A DNA stretch of 64,000 nt from Methylocystis echinoides (GTDB lineage: Bacteria > Pseudomonadota > Alphaproteobacteria > Rhizobiales > Beijerinckiaceae), in NCBI RefSeq assembly GCF_040687965.1, contig NZ_CP156087.1, positions 1-64,000 of the forward strand. Reading direction: 5' to 3'. Each line of letters opens with the position of its first letter. Position 1 is the first letter of the stretch. Position numbers and translations under genes: made by a program. Under the pieces are notes generated by a model that saw only the letters and a list, made by a program, of their open reading frames with translations, was not told where the DNA came from and ran no database searches. Below, in pieces: positions 26,373 to 37,069 of this stretch.

Positions 26373-29300
26373 GTGACTCAACCAACGGATCGCCGGGAGG
26401 CGAAAGTTTCGTTGCGAACAGACCAGGGCGGACCAGCTGATGCGCCTGTATCTCAGATAGACCCATTTCCTCAGGCTCAGTTGAAGCAGCTTCTATCAGC
26501 TTTGCTGTCCTTCCGCGACGGCGACTTTTCGATACGGCTGCCAACGGATTGGCAGGGGCCCCACGCGAAAGTCGCTGAGGTTTTCAACCAAGTCGCGTCT
26601 CTCCAGGAGAACGTCGCGCGCGAGACGATTCGTCTGAGCAAAGCCGTCGGCAAGGAAGGCCGGCTTAAGGAGCGTATGTCGATGCCCGGGGCGATCGGCG
26701 GATGGGCCAAAAAAATCGACGCCTTCAATATGTTGTTGGAAGATCTCGTGCGTCCGACCACGGAGATCGCGCGCACAATTGGCGCTGTCGCGAAAGGCGA
26801 TCTTGGCGAGTCGATGGAGCTTGAGGTTGACGGTCGGCCGCTCAAGGGCGAGTTTTTGCGCTCGGCTAAGCTCGTCAACGCCATGATCGAGCAACTGGCC
26901 GTTTTCACTTCCGAAGTTACCCGTGTCGCACGCGAAGTAGGGACGGAGGGAAAGCTTGGCGGTCAAGCACAGGTTAAGGGCGTTTCGGGGGTCTGGAAGG
27001 ATTTAACGGAATCCGTCAACCAGATGGCGGGAAATCTCACGGCGCAAGTGCGCAATATCGCCGATGTGACGATTGCGGTGGCGAATGGCGATCTGTCGAA
27101 GAAAATCACCGTCGACGTCCGGGGTGAGATTTTGCAGCTCAAGGAGGCCATCAACACCATGGTCGACCAGCTGCGCTCGTTTGCCTCCGAAGTGACACGC
27201 GTTGCGCGCGAAGTTGGAACGGATGGAAGGCTCGGCGGACAGGCGGTTGTGCCCGGCGTAGCAGGGACGTGGAGCGATTTGACCGACTCCGTCAATGCGA
27301 TGGCGACGAATCTGACGGCGCAGGTAAGAAACATCGCGCAAGTAACGACGGCGGTCGCGCGCGGCGATCTGTCACGCAAGATCACCGTGGATGTGAAAGG
27401 AGAGATCTTGGAGCTGAAAGAAACCATCAACACGATGGTGGACCAGCTGAACGCATTTTCATCCGAAGTGACCCGTGTCGCGCGCGAAGTCGGCACCGAG
27501 GGTAGGCTTGGCGGACAGGCGGCGGTTCCTGGCGTCGCCGGGACCTGGAAAGACCTTACGGATTCGGTGAATTTTATGGCCTCGAATCTGACCGGTCAGG
27601 TTCGCAATATTGCAGAAGTGACGACGGCCGTGGCGCGGGGGGATCTCTCTCGTAAGATTACCGCTGACGCCAAGGGCGAAATTCTGGCGCTCAAGAACAC
27701 TATCAACACCATGGTCGATCAGCTGAACGGCTTTGCATCCGAAGTGACGCGGGTCGCTCGGGAGGTCGGGACGGAAGGAAAACTCGGTGGCCAGGCCGCG
27801 GTCCCCGGGGTTGCGGGCACGTGGAAGGACCTGACCGACAACGTTAATTACATGGCCTCCAACCTTACGAGCCAGGTGCGCAACATCGCCGAGGTCACGA
27901 CGGCCGTCGCGAACGGCGATCTTTCAAAAAAAATCACCGTGGACGTGCGTGGAGAGATACTCGAGCTCAAGGTTACGATCAACACCATGGTCGACCAGCT
28001 CAACGGTTTTGCAGCCGAAGTGACGCGCGTCGCTCGCGAGGTGGGCACGGAAGGAAAGCTTGGCGGACAGGCAGGCGTTCCAGGCGTGGCCGGCACGTGG
28101 AAGGATCTCACCGACTCTGTGAATTCCATGGCCTCGAACCTAACGGCCCAGGTTCGCAGTATCGCGGACGTGGCGACGGCGGTCGCCAATGGCGATTTGT
28201 CGCGCAAGATCACAGTCGATGTGAAGGGAGAGATTCTCGAACTGAAAAACACCCTCAACACCATGGTCGATCAGCTCAACTCCTTTGCCGGGGAAGTAAG
28301 TCGGGTCGCGCGCGAGGTTGGCACGGAAGGCAAGCTCGGCGGCCAAGCGGAGGTGCCAGGCGTCGCCGGCACCTGGAAAGATCTGACTGATAACGTCAAT
28401 TCGATGGCCAATAATTTGACCAATCAGGTGCGTAATATCGCTGAAGTCGCCACAGCGATCGCGCAAGGGGATCTTTCCTCGAAAATCACGGTGGAGGTGA
28501 AAGGAGAAATTCTCGCTCTTAAGAACACCATCAATACCATGGTCGACCAGTTGAACGGCTTCGCTGGCGAGGTGAGCCGAGTCGCGCGCGAAGTCGGCAC
28601 GGAGGGAAAACTCGGAGGGCAGGCGGCGGTCCCGGGCGTCGCCGGCACATGGAAGGATTTGACCGACAACGTCAATCAGATGGCCGGCAATCTCACGGCG
28701 CAGGTCCGCAACATTGCGGAAGTCACAATCGCGGTGGCGAATGGCGACCTCTCGAAGAAAATCACGGTCGACGTTCGCGGCGAGATCTTGCAGCTCAAAG
28801 AGGCCATCAACACCATGGTGGATCAATTGAGGTCCTTCGCAGCCGAAGTGAGCCGCGTCGCGCGCGAGGTTGGCACCGAAGGCAAGCTCGGCGGACAGGC
28901 TGCGGTGCCGGGTGTTGCGGGAACGTGGAAGGACCTGACCGACAACGTCAATTCCATGGCCTCGAACCTGACAGGCCAGGTGCGCAACATCGCAGACGTG
29001 GCGACCGCGATCGCTCGGGGTGATCTCAACCGCAAAATCACGGTCGACGTGAAGGGCGAAATCCTGCAGCTGAAAGAGACTATCAATACGATGGTCGACC
29101 AGCTTTCCGCCTTCGCTTCCGAGGTGACGCGCGTCGCCCGTGAGGTCGGCACTGAAGGCAAGCTCGGCGGACAGGCGGTGGTGCCGGGAGCGGCCGGCAC
29201 CTGGAAGGACCTGACGGACAACGTCAATTCCATGGCCAGCAACCTGACCGACCAGGTGCGCAATATCGCCGAGGTGACGATCGCCGTCGCCGACGGCGAT

Positions 29301-32300
29301 CTCTCCAAAAAGATCACCGTGGACGTGCGTGGCGAGATTTTACAGCTCAAAGAAACCATCAACACGATGGTTGACCAGCTTCGCTCCTTCGCTGCGGAAG
29401 TCACGCGCGTCGCGCGTGAGGTCGGCACGGAAGGCCGACTTGGCGCACAGGCGGTGGTGCCGGGAGCAGCGGGCACGTGGAAGGACCTGACTGACTCTGT
29501 CAACGCCATGGCCTCGAATTTGACCGCTCAGGTGCGCAACATCGCTGAAGTGACGACAGCGGTCGCGCGAGGGGACCTCAACCGCAAAATCACGGTCGAT
29601 GTGCGCGGGGAGATCCTGGAGCTGAAAAATACGATAAATACAATGGTCGATCAGCTCAACGCCTTCGCCTTTGAAGTGAGCCGGGTCGCGCGCGAGGTCG
29701 GAACTGAGGGCAAGCTCGGTGGACAGGCGCAGGTCAAGGGCGCGGGCGGCACTTGGAAGGATCTGACCGACAATGTCAACTCGATGGCGTCCAACCTGAC
29801 CGACCAGGTGCGCGGCATCGTGAAGGTTGTAACGGCCGTCGCCAACGGCAATCTCAATCGGCGCCTGACCGTGCAAGCCAAAGGCGAGGTCGCCGCCCTC
29901 GCCGACACGATCAACAATATGACCGACACGCTCGCAACATTCGCTGACCAGGTCACGAATGTGGCGCGCGAAGTGGGCGTCGAGGGGCGCCTGGGCGGTC
30001 AAGCCAATGTGCCTGGGGCAGCCGGCACCTGGAAGGATTTGACCGGCAATGTCAATCTATTGGCCGCCAATCTCACCAATCAGGTTCGCGCGATCGCTGA
30101 GGTCGCCACCGCCGTCACGAAGGGGGATCTCACGCGCTCCATTCAAGTGGAAACCCGCGGCGAAGTGGCAGAGCTCAAGGATAATATCAATGCAATGATA
30201 TCCAACCTGCGCGAGACGACGGAACGCAATCGGGAACAGGACTGGCTGAAGACAAATCTGGCGCGCTTCACCGGACTGCTGCAAGGCCAACGCGAACTGA
30301 CCACTGTCGGGGAAACGTTGTTGAGCGAACTCAGCCCGCTCGTGCGCGCCCAACAGGGCACAATTTATCATCTGGACGGGGCAAATGGCACGGCAAAGCT
30401 CAGGCTCCTCTCAAGCTACGCGCACCCCGGCAAAGTCTACGAAAGCCTCGAACTCGGCGAAGGTCTCGTGGGTCAATGCGCTGTCGAAAAAAAGAGAATT
30501 CTCCTTTACGAAGTTCCCTCGAAATTCCTGGGCGTGTCGTCTAGTCTCGTTAAAGCTTCGCGCGTTAGCATTATCGTGCTTCCGGTTCTCTTCGAAGGCG
30601 AGACGAAAGCCGTGATCGAGCTCGCGACGATCAATCGTTTTTCCGATGTCAATTTGGCGTTTCTCGATCAGTTGACGCTCAGCATTGGCGCCGTCTTCAA
30701 CACGATCGAAGCGACCATGCGCACCGAGGGCTTGTTGGAGAAGTCTCAGCAGCTCACGGTTCAACTACAGTCTCGGCAAAGCGAGCTGCAGCAAACAAAT
30801 GAGGAGCTGGCGACGAAAGCAAAGCTGCTTGCTGAGCAAAATGCCGAAGTTGAACGCAAGAATGCCGAGGTGGAGCAGGCGCGCTTTGCTCTGGAAGAAA
30901 AAGCCGCTGAGTTGGCGTTGACATCCAAATACAAATCGGAATTCCTGGCGAATATGTCGCATGAATTGCGCACGCCCCTGAATTCGATCCTGATTCTCAG
31001 CCAACAGCTGGCCGAAAACGCTGCCGGGACCTTGTCCGAAAAGCAAGTCGAGTTCTGCCGCAACATCAATTCATCGGGCTCCGATCTTCTCAATTTGATT
31101 AATGATATCCTCGACCTCTCAAAAATCGAATCGGGAACCGTCACGGTCGAAATTGAAGAAATTGCCTTTGCGAAACTGCGGGAGACCCTTAACCGTACCT
31201 TTGGCCATGTGGCCGAAGCGAAAAAGCTGCCATTCCACGTCAACTTCGCCGAAAATCTGCCCCCAAATATCGAAAGCGATCCCAAACGGCTTCAGCAAAT
31301 CCTCAAAAACCTCCTGTCGAACGCCGTCAAGTTCACAACGCGCGGCCATGTCGACTTGCGCGTGGAGCTCGCGACAGAAGGTTGGAGCCCAGACCATCCA
31401 ATTCTAAGTAAATCGCAAAATGTTGTCGCCTTTATTGTGGAGGACACGGGGATCGGCATTGCGCCTGACAAGCAAAGGCTGATTTTTGAAGCCTTTCAAC
31501 AGGCCGACGCCGGGACCGCGCGCAAATATGGGGGGACGGGGCTGGGTCTGGCGATCAGCCGCGAGCTCGCTTTTCTCTTGAAGGGCGAGATCAAATTGGA
31601 GAGCGTGCCTGGCCAGGGAAGCATATTCACGCTGTTTTTGCCGCTTCGCTATCCGGGCAATGGGGCTGCGCCAATCGGAGAGCATTCCGCTTTGGCTTTT
31701 GACGCGCGCCGCGCGCCAGGGTCGACCGCCTTGCCCTTTATTCGAGAGGAGCCCATTGAGGATGATCGGGACGATGGCGCCGACCGTCCCATCTTCCTGA
31801 TTGTCGAGGACGACTCTCACTACGCGCGGATACTTCTCGGACTCGTCCGCGAGAAGGGCTTCAAAGGGATCGTCGCCACGAGAGGCGCCGCCGCGCTTCA
31901 ACTTGCCCGTCAATATTCGCCCTCCGCAGTTTCTCTCGACATCTTCCTGCCGGACATGCTGGGCTGGACCGTTCTGCACCATCTCAAGCATGATTTGGCC
32001 ATGCGTCATATCCCCGTCGTTATTATTACAATTGAAGAACAAGGTCGAGAAAAGCTCGCTCATGGGGCCTTTGCCTATCTTGTGAAGGAGGGCTCTATTG
32101 ACAATGTGAGCGCCGCGTTCGACCGGGTTAGAGACTTTACGGCAAGAAAGATCAAGCGCTTGCTTGTTGTGGAGGACAATGACGTCGAACGCCGGTCGAT
32201 GCTCGAGTTGCTCAGTCACGATGATGTGGAAATTGAGACCGCCGCAACAGGCGCGCAAGCGATCAGTATTCTGGCGACGGCAAGTTTCGATTGCATGGTT

Positions 32301-32957
32301 CTCGATCTTCGCCTCCCCGACATGTCTGGCCTGGAGCTGCTAGATCAGAAAAGGGATGATCCGCGCTTCAAGTCGCTGCCAGTGGTCGTATTCACAGGCA
32401 AGGACTTGTCGACCGAAGAGACCGCTCGTTTGAACACCGTGGCGAAAAGCTTGGTGCTCAAGGATGTGCAGAGTCCCGAACGGCTGCTTGATGAAACTGC
32501 TCTGTTTCTCCACCGCGCCACAACGGCTCTCCCCAAAGAGAAGCAAAACATGCTTCAGCGGTTGTGGAGCTCGAATGAGGCGTTGCGCGATCGGAAGGTT
32601 CTGATCGTCGATGACGACGCTCGAAACATTTTCGCACTCACCGCGCTTCTGGAAGAGCGCGGAATGGAGGTAAGCAGCGCGACAAGCGGGCGGATGGCAA
32701 TCGAGAAAATCGCGAGCCGACCCGATTTGGATATCGTGCTGATGGACATTATGATGCCCGACATGGACGGATATGAAACCATACGCCAAATTCGAGAGGA
32801 TCAGCAATACGCGCGGCTCCCGATACTCGCTTTAACGGCGAAAGCCATGAAAGGCGACCGCGAGAAATGCCTCGCCGCGGGCGCCAGCGACTATATCTCC
32901 AAACCTGTCGACACGGATCAACTTCTGTCGCTTCTGCGGGTTTGGTTGTTTCGGTGA
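26373..32957 (+). CDS. Giant soluble hybrid kinase with tandem HAMP array
   Basis: 2194 residues and no membrane segment. Two divergent HAMP-like units are followed by twelve 92-residue HAMP units (about residues 178-1281), a GAF domain (1290-1445), a coiled coil, a HisKA domain with His1530 in [11 protein letters not shown] and an HATPase domain ([23 protein letters not shown]). Three receivers end the protein, with phospho-Asp at about 1856, 1978 and 2125. The build resembles poly-HAMP osmosensing kinases of fungi (Nik1 type) and some bacteria, with more HAMP units and receivers. GTG 26373 has GGAAAGG upstream and is preferred to TTG 26358. Its stop overlaps the next gene (TGATG). Confidence 0.95.
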   Translation: MTQPTDRREAKVSLRTDQGGPADAPVSQIDPFPQAQLKQLLSALLSFRDGDFSIRLPTDWQGPHAKVAEVFNQVASLQENVARETIRLSKAVGKEGRLKERMSMPGAIGGWAKKIDAFNMLLEDLVRPTTEIARTIGAVAKGDLGESMELEVDGRPLKGEFLRSAKLVNAMIEQLAVFTSEVTRVAREVGTEGKLGGQAQVKGVSGVWKDLTESVNQMAGNLTAQVRNIADVTIAVANGDLSKKITVDVRGEILQLKEAINTMVDQLRSFASEVTRVAREVGTDGRLGGQAVVPGVAGTWSDLTDSVNAMATNLTAQVRNIAQVTTAVARGDLSRKITVDVKGEILELKETINTMVDQLNAFSSEVTRVAREVGTEGRLGGQAAVPGVAGTWKDLTDSVNFMASNLTGQVRNIAEVTTAVARGDLSRKITADAKGEILALKNTINTMVDQLNGFASEVTRVAREVGTEGKLGGQAAVPGVAGTWKDLTDNVNYMASNLTSQVRNIAEVTTAVANGDLSKKITVDVRGEILELKVTINTMVDQLNGFAAEVTRVAREVGTEGKLGGQAGVPGVAGTWKDLTDSVNSMASNLTAQVRSIADVATAVANGDLSRKITVDVKGEILELKNTLNTMVDQLNSFAGEVSRVAREVGTEGKLGGQAEVPGVAGTWKDLTDNVNSMANNLTNQVRNIAEVATAIAQGDLSSKITVEVKGEILALKNTINTMVDQLNGFAGEVSRVAREVGTEGKLGGQAAVPGVAGTWKDLTDNVNQMAGNLTAQVRNIAEVTIAVANGDLSKKITVDVRGEILQLKEAINTMVDQLRSFAAEVSRVAREVGTEGKLGGQAAVPGVAGTWKDLTDNVNSMASNLTGQVRNIADVATAIARGDLNRKITVDVKGEILQLKETINTMVDQLSAFASEVTRVAREVGTEGKLGGQAVVPGAAGTWKDLTDNVNSMASNLTDQVRNIAEVTIAVADGDLSKKITVDVRGEILQLKETINTMVDQLRSFAAEVTRVAREVGTEGRLGAQAVVPGAAGTWKDLTDSVNAMASNLTAQVRNIAEVTTAVARGDLNRKITVDVRGEILELKNTINTMVDQLNAFAFEVSRVAREVGTEGKLGGQAQVKGAGGTWKDLTDNVNSMASNLTDQVRGIVKVVTAVANGNLNRRLTVQAKGEVAALADTINNMTDTLATFADQVTNVAREVGVEGRLGGQANVPGAAGTWKDLTGNVNLLAANLTNQVRAIAEVATAVTKGDLTRSIQVETRGEVAELKDNINAMISNLRETTERNREQDWLKTNLARFTGLLQGQRELTTVGETLLSELSPLVRAQQGTIYHLDGANGTAKLRLLSSYAHPGKVYESLELGEGLVGQCAVEKKRILLYEVPSKFLGVSSSLVKASRVSIIVLPVLFEGETKAVIELATINRFSDVNLAFLDQLTLSIGAVFNTIEATMRTEGLLEKSQQLTVQLQSRQSELQQTNEELATKAKLLAEQNAEVERKNAEVEQARFALEEKAAELALTSKYKSEFLANMSHELRTPLNSILILSQQLAENAAGTLSEKQVEFCRNINSSGSDLLNLINDILDLSKIESGTVTVEIEEIAFAKLRETLNRTFGHVAEAKKLPFHVNFAENLPPNIESDPKRLQQILKNLLSNAVKFTTRGHVDLRVELATEGWSPDHPILSKSQNVVAFIVEDTGIGIAPDKQRLIFEAFQQADAGTARKYGGTGLGLAISRELAFLLKGEIKLESVPGQGSIFTLFLPLRYPGNGAAPIGEHSALAFDARRAPGSTALPFIREEPIEDDRDDGADRPIFLIVEDDSHYARILLGLVREKGFKGIVATRGAAALQLARQYSPSAVSLDIFLPDMLGWTVLHHLKHDLAMRHIPVVIITIEEQGREKLAHGAFAYLVKEGSIDNVSAAFDRVRDFTARKIKRLLVVEDNDVERRSMLELLSHDDVEIETAATGAQAISILATASFDCMVLDLRLPDMSGLELLDQKRDDPRFKSLPVVVFTGKDLSTEETARLNTVAKSLVLKDVQSPERLLDETALFLHRATTALPKEKQNMLQRLWSSNEALRDRKVLIVDDDARNIFALTALLEERGMEVSSATSGRMAIEKIASRPDLDIVLMDIMMPDMDGYETIRQIREDQQYARLPILALTAKAMKGDREKCLAAGASDYISKPVDTDQLLSLLRVWLFR
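26904..30215 (+). repeat. Twelve tandem 276-bp repeats (HAMP units)
   Basis: Exactly twelve units of 276 bases, with no insertions, each opening F-x-x-EV(T/S)[10 protein letters not shown] and closing INTMVDQL-x-x. Units 1, 7 and 9 share an RGEILQLKE...QLRS ending, and the unit after each shares an RGDL(S/N)RKI ending. This points to duplication of two-unit blocks. The last two units are the most divergent. The array is coding throughout and is not a CRISPR or satellite. Confidence 0.97.
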
Positions 32958-35014
32958 TGGTTTCTGATGACTCAAATCGCCGGGCTGAGGGACGGCCGCC
33001 AGGACTCGAGACGCGCACGGACGCTGGGATGAGCAGGATATCGAGAGCGACGCCGCCAATGGAACGCGATACGGGTTCTGGCGGGGCGCACCCGGAGCGC
33101 CGCGGCAATATCGAAGATGCGAGCGTCGCGACGGATGCGACGCCCGTCAATATTCTGATCGTTGACGACGAACCCAGAAATCTTTTCGTCCTGGAGACCA
33201 TCCTCGATGATCCCAGTTATCGACTGGTTCGGGCGGAGTCCGCGGAACAGGCTCTGTTTGCGCTTCTCGCTGAGGAATTTGCGCTTCTCATTCTCGACAT
33301 ACGAATGCCGGGGGTGAACGGGTTTGAGTTGGCGCGGTTGGTGAAGGAGCGTCGAAAATCGGCCGACGTGCCAATCATCTTTTTGACAGCCTATTATAAC
33401 GAGGATCAACACGTCATCGAAGGCTACGGATCTGGCGCTGTAGATTATCTCCTTAAACCCATTCAGCCGGCGATTCTGCGGTCGAAGGTGCGCGTCTTCG
33501 TCGAACTTTATCGAAAGCAGCGGCGTCTTGAGATCGCCAATCGCACGCTTGTCGCGGAAATTGCCCGACGAACGCAGGCGGAAGGGCAGCTGCGCGAGCT
33601 CAATGACACGTTGGAGCAGCGCGTCCAGGAGCAGACGGCGGCTTTGAATAATTCGCTCCAGCGGCTACAGGCGATCCATGACGGGTCGCTCGAATATTTG
33701 ATTCTGTTGCAGCCGGATGGACGTCTTCTTGAAGCCAATCGAGGCGCGCTTGAGTTCGCTGGCGTGGCGTTCAACGATATGGTTGGAAGGACGCTCTGGG
33801 AAACGGTTTGGTTTCAGCCTGATCCTGAGGCAAGCGGCGTCATTCGGGAGGCTGTCGCCCGTGCGGCCGTCGGCGAGGAGCTTCGTTTTGAACTCATCCT
33901 CGAAAACTCCAAACAGGAATCAAAGACGCTGGATGTCATGATTCGACCCCTTGCGAACGGACATGGCGAAGTTGCATTGCTCCTGTTCGCCGCCCTCGAC
34001 ATCAGCGCCCGGAAGGCCGCCGAACAATCTGTGCGCAGCAGCGAACGTCGTTTGCGCGAAACCCTCGATAGCTTGCCGGTCGCCGTCTATGGCGTCGACC
34101 CAGATGGACGACTGACGGATTACAACCCTGCGTGCGTCGATTTGGCGGGGGTCGTCCCCGAGACCGGCGTGACACGATGGTGCGTCAGCAGCCGCCTGTT
34201 TGATACGAACGGCGCGCCCATGCCAATGGAAGCGAGCCCTCTTGCGACGGCGCTTCAATCGAACCGTTCGATGCAGGGAATCGAATTGATCATCGAGCGG
34301 CCAGACGGTTCGCGACGTTGGGTTGCAGCCTATCCAACGATCATGCGGAGTGCGGAAGGCGACATCACCGGCGGAGTGAATATTCTCGTCGATATTACCG
34401 ACCGCAAGCTGCACGAGGAACGGGTCAACCTGTTGATGAATGAGGTGGACCATCGCTGCAAAAACATTCTAGGGGTGGTCCAGGCCATTGCGCGCCAGAC
34501 CGTTCTGGGCGGGTTGGACGATTTCGTGCCGCGCTTCTTCGAGCGCATCATCGCCTTAGCCGCGAGCCACGATCTTCTGGTTGAGAGTCGATGGTGCGGC
34601 GCGGACTTGTCCGATCTCATTCGCGCCCATCTCGACCACTTTGACGGCGCGTTGAGATCGAGAATTGCGCTGGCCGGCCCCTCCGTTCGATTGTCAAACG
34701 CCGCCGCGCAGACAGTTGGGATGATCTTGCATGAATTGGCGACGAACGCCGTTAAATATGGCGCGCTTTCGACTGACACAGGAAGGGTTGCAATCTCCTG
34801 GCGCCTGTTGGACGGTCGGAAGTTTTCGCTCGCCTGGCAGGAACGCGAAGGCCCTTCCGTCACGGAGCCGACGCGGCGCGGCTTTGGCTCGACGGTGATC
34901 AAAGCAATGGCGGAGTCAAGCTTCGCTGGGGCGGTTGACCTGACGTTTGGGGCCGAAGGCCTCAGTTGGCGCCTGGTCTGTCCCGCCGCGAAGATACTTG
35001 AGAGCGCGGACTAA
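32957..35014 (+). CDS. HWE-family kinase, REC-PAS-PAS
   Basis: 685 residues. A receiver domain (about 64-180, VNILIVDDEPRN, LLILDIRMPGVNG, LLKPIQP) is followed by a coiled coil, two PAS domains (about 235-345 and 360-475) and an HWE/HisKA_2 kinase. The kinase H-box is NEVDHRCKNILGVVQAIA, the N-box HELATNAVKYGAL, and the family W-x-E is LAWQEREGP. No membrane segment. It overlaps the giant kinase by one base, so the pair are likely translationally coupled, and the receiver here may accept phosphate from the giant kinase. Followed 28 bases later by a single-domain response regulator. Confidence 0.92.
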   Translation: MVSDDSNRRAEGRPPGLETRTDAGMSRISRATPPMERDTGSGGAHPERRGNIEDASVATDATPVNILIVDDEPRNLFVLETILDDPSYRLVRAESAEQALFALLAEEFALLILDIRMPGVNGFELARLVKERRKSADVPIIFLTAYYNEDQHVIEGYGSGAVDYLLKPIQPAILRSKVRVFVELYRKQRRLEIANRTLVAEIARRTQAEGQLRELNDTLEQRVQEQTAALNNSLQRLQAIHDGSLEYLILLQPDGRLLEANRGALEFAGVAFNDMVGRTLWETVWFQPDPEASGVIREAVARAAVGEELRFELILENSKQESKTLDVMIRPLANGHGEVALLLFAALDISARKAAEQSVRSSERRLRETLDSLPVAVYGVDPDGRLTDYNPACVDLAGVVPETGVTRWCVSSRLFDTNGAPMPMEASPLATALQSNRSMQGIELIIERPDGSRRWVAAYPTIMRSAEGDITGGVNILVDITDRKLHEERVNLLMNEVDHRCKNILGVVQAIARQTVLGGLDDFVPRFFERIIALAASHDLLVESRWCGADLSDLIRAHLDHFDGALRSRIALAGPSVRLSNAAAQTVGMILHELATNAVKYGALSTDTGRVAISWRLLDGRKFSLAWQEREGPSVTEPTRRGFGSTVIKAMAESSFAGAVDLTFGAEGLSWRLVCPAAKILESAD

Positions 35015-35042
35015 CGCGCGGAAATGTGTGGAGGTACCATAC

Positions 35043-35423
35043 ATGAGCATCCCGGTCTTGGTCGTCGAAGACGAGTTTCTGATAGCGCTCGAGATTTCCG
35101 CTCAGCTGACTGATGCGGGATACGAGGTCGTGGGACCAGCGAATTCTGTCGCGGAAGCGCTTGCGTTGGTTTCGGAGGCTGAATGCGATATGGCGCTTTT
35201 GGACGTTAATCTCGGCAGTGAATCTTCCGCCCCGGTCGCGGCGGCTTTGAAAGCGCGCAATATCCCGTTTGTGGTTCTCTCGGGATATAAGGAGCGTAGC
35301 CTCAACGAAGATTTCAACGGGGCCAAAATTTTGGGTAAACCGTTCCGCACGGCGGATCTGTTAGCGGCATGCAAACGGTGCCTTGACGGATCAGGGAAAG
35401 GACAGCAAAGCGAAGCGCCATGA
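35043..35423 (+). CDS. Single-domain response regulator
   Basis: 126 residues, receiver only: VLVVEDEFLIALEIS, phospho-Asp54 in MALLDVNLG, Thr/Ser switch in VVLSGY, Lys in KILGKPF. This FrzS/Sma0114-like class, with VxGPA after strand 2 and LGKPFR at the end, normally pairs with HWE kinases. GGAGG precedes ATG 35043. It is third in the row with the giant kinase and the HWE kinase and probably relays or drains phosphate. No output domain is present. Confidence 0.92.
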   Translation: MSIPVLVVEDEFLIALEISAQLTDAGYEVVGPANSVAEALALVSEAECDMALLDVNLGSESSAPVAAALKARNIPFVVLSGYKERSLNEDFNGAKILGKPFRTADLLAACKRCLDGSGKGQQSEAP

Positions 35424-35572
35424 AGGCGGCGAGGCGAGCGTCCGTCATCGTTCGCTCTCATGTGGGTCGCAGACCGACAGGAGGCGTGAGGCGCGGCATG
35501 TTTCCGCTAGAGGCTGGTCTTGCTGCGACCATACGCTATAGATAAATATGCGGTAGAGACTACGGATCGCCT

Positions 35573-37069
35573 ATGAATACAAAGCTACAACTAAGTCGGC
35601 TCGCCTCGAGCGGAGTGCCCGGCCTGGATGCGGTCGTGCTAGGGGGCCTTAAGCGAAGACACATCTATCTCATCGAGGGCATGCCGGGCGCCGGCAAAAC
35701 AACCTTGGCGCTTCAGTTCCTGCTCGAAGGCGCACGGCAAAAGGAGCGGTGTCTCTACGTCACCCTGTCGGAAACAGAGCGCGAGCTCAGAAACACGGCG
35801 CAGAGCCATGGCTGGTCTCTTGACGGCGTAACCATCTTTGAGGTGATGCCGCTCGAGGCCGATCCCGAGCAGCAGCAGAGCATGATTTATTCTTCCGAGG
35901 TGGAGCTCGACCAAACTGTAAGCCTTATCATTCAAAAGGTGCGGGAGCTGAATCCGGATCGGCTGGTCATTGATGCGTTAACCGAATTGCGTCTCCTTGC
36001 ACAGGATGCTCTCAGCTATCGGCGCCAGGTGCTCGCGCTCAGGCGCTACTTCGCGCAATCACGAAGCACAGTGCTGGCCCTCGACGACTTGACCGACCTG
36101 AAGCCCGGTCTCCAGCTGCACAGCATCGTCCACGGCGTTTTCAATCTGGAGCAACGTCGGCTCGAATATGGCGCGACTCGCCGCCGGCTATCGATCATCA
36201 AGCTGCGCGGGGCCAATTACCGAAGCGGCTACCACGATTTTGTGATCCGTACGGGCGGGATCACGGTTTTTCCGAGCCTCGTCGCCGCCGAACATGAGAC
36301 TAAATTTACTCCTGGGGCGTTCTCCAGCCAGATCGCAGAGCTCGACGCTCTGCTCGGCGGAGGGCTTCGGCGCGGGACAAGCACGCTGCTGATCGGCCCT
36401 TCTGGGGTCGGCAAATCTTCCATGGCGCTGCAGTTCGCCGTAGCCGCGAGCAAAAAAGGTCAGCGCGTCGCGATCTTCGCTTTTGACGAGGCGTACCGTA
36501 CCGCTTCCGATCGCGCGCGTGGGCTTGGCCTCGACCTGGATGGCGCGCGCGAATCGGGCCACCTGATCTGGACAAGATGCAGCCCGACGACGATTTCGCC
36601 GGGCGAATTTGTCGACGAGGCGCAACGGCAGGTGAACGCCGGCGTCGGCATGGTGATCATCGACAGTCTCAACAGCTATATGATCTCCATGCCAGAGGAA
36701 CAGACCCTGCTCCTACACATGCACGAGCTCCTGGCCTATCTCGGCAACAAGGGAATTGTCACAATTTTGCTGCTCGCGCAGCGCGGCTTGGTCGGCAGCA
36801 CGGAGGCGCCGCTCGATGTCAGCTTCCTGGCCGATACGATTGTGCTCATGCGCTATTTCGAGGCGGAAGGCGAGGTGCGCAAGGCCGTCTCGGTTTTGAA
36901 AAGCCGCAGCGGCCGTCACGAAACAGCAATCCGTGAATATCGCCTAAATTCGAAACAAGGCGTCAGCGTGGGGCCGCCCATACGGGATTTCCAGGGAGTG
37001 CTGACGGGCGTGCCGACATTCATCGGTTCGCCCGGCAGCTTACCGCACATGCCCCACGACGCCTCATGA
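35573..37069 (+). CDS. KaiC-like double ATPase
   Basis: 498 residues with two RecA-like domains, as in the cyanobacterial clock protein KaiC. The first Walker A is GMPGAGKT (36-43) and the second GPSGVGKS (275-282). The C-terminal KaiC region is recognisable (FLADTIVLMRYFEAEGEVRKAVSVLK, HETAIREYRL). Aligning DTI with the KaiC segment STITDTI puts Ser417 at the position of phosphosite Ser431 and Phe at that of Thr432. The catalytic acidic pair is SE in the first domain and DE in the second. No kaiA or kaiB is visible. The stop overlaps the next kinase gene (ATGA), tying the two together. Role likely signalling rather than a full clock. Confidence 0.9.
   Translation: MNTKLQLSRLASSGVPGLDAVVLGGLKRRHIYLIEGMPGAGKTTLALQFLLEGARQKERCLYVTLSETERELRNTAQSHGWSLDGVTIFEVMPLEADPEQQQSMIYSSEVELDQTVSLIIQKVRELNPDRLVIDALTELRLLAQDALSYRRQVLALRRYFAQSRSTVLALDDLTDLKPGLQLHSIVHGVFNLEQRRLEYGATRRRLSIIKLRGANYRSGYHDFVIRTGGITVFPSLVAAEHETKFTPGAFSSQIAELDALLGGGLRRGTSTLLIGPSGVGKSSMALQFAVAASKKGQRVAIFAFDEAYRTASDRARGLGLDLDGARESGHLIWTRCSPTTISPGEFVDEAQRQVNAGVGMVIIDSLNSYMISMPEEQTLLLHMHELLAYLGNKGIVTILLLAQRGLVGSTEAPLDVSFLADTIVLMRYFEAEGEVRKAVSVLKSRSGRHETAIREYRLNSKQGVSVGPPIRDFQGVLTGVPTFIGSPGSLPHMPHDAS

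Noticed and set aside
26904-30215. Regular repeats that could suggest a CRISPR or satellite
   Set aside because: The unit is 276 bases, fully coding and free of spacers.
26963-30371. Several long minus-strand open frames in the HAMP array
   Set aside because: They arise because the repeated coding sequence lacks stops in the opposite frames. They repeat with the same 92-residue period and have no domain.
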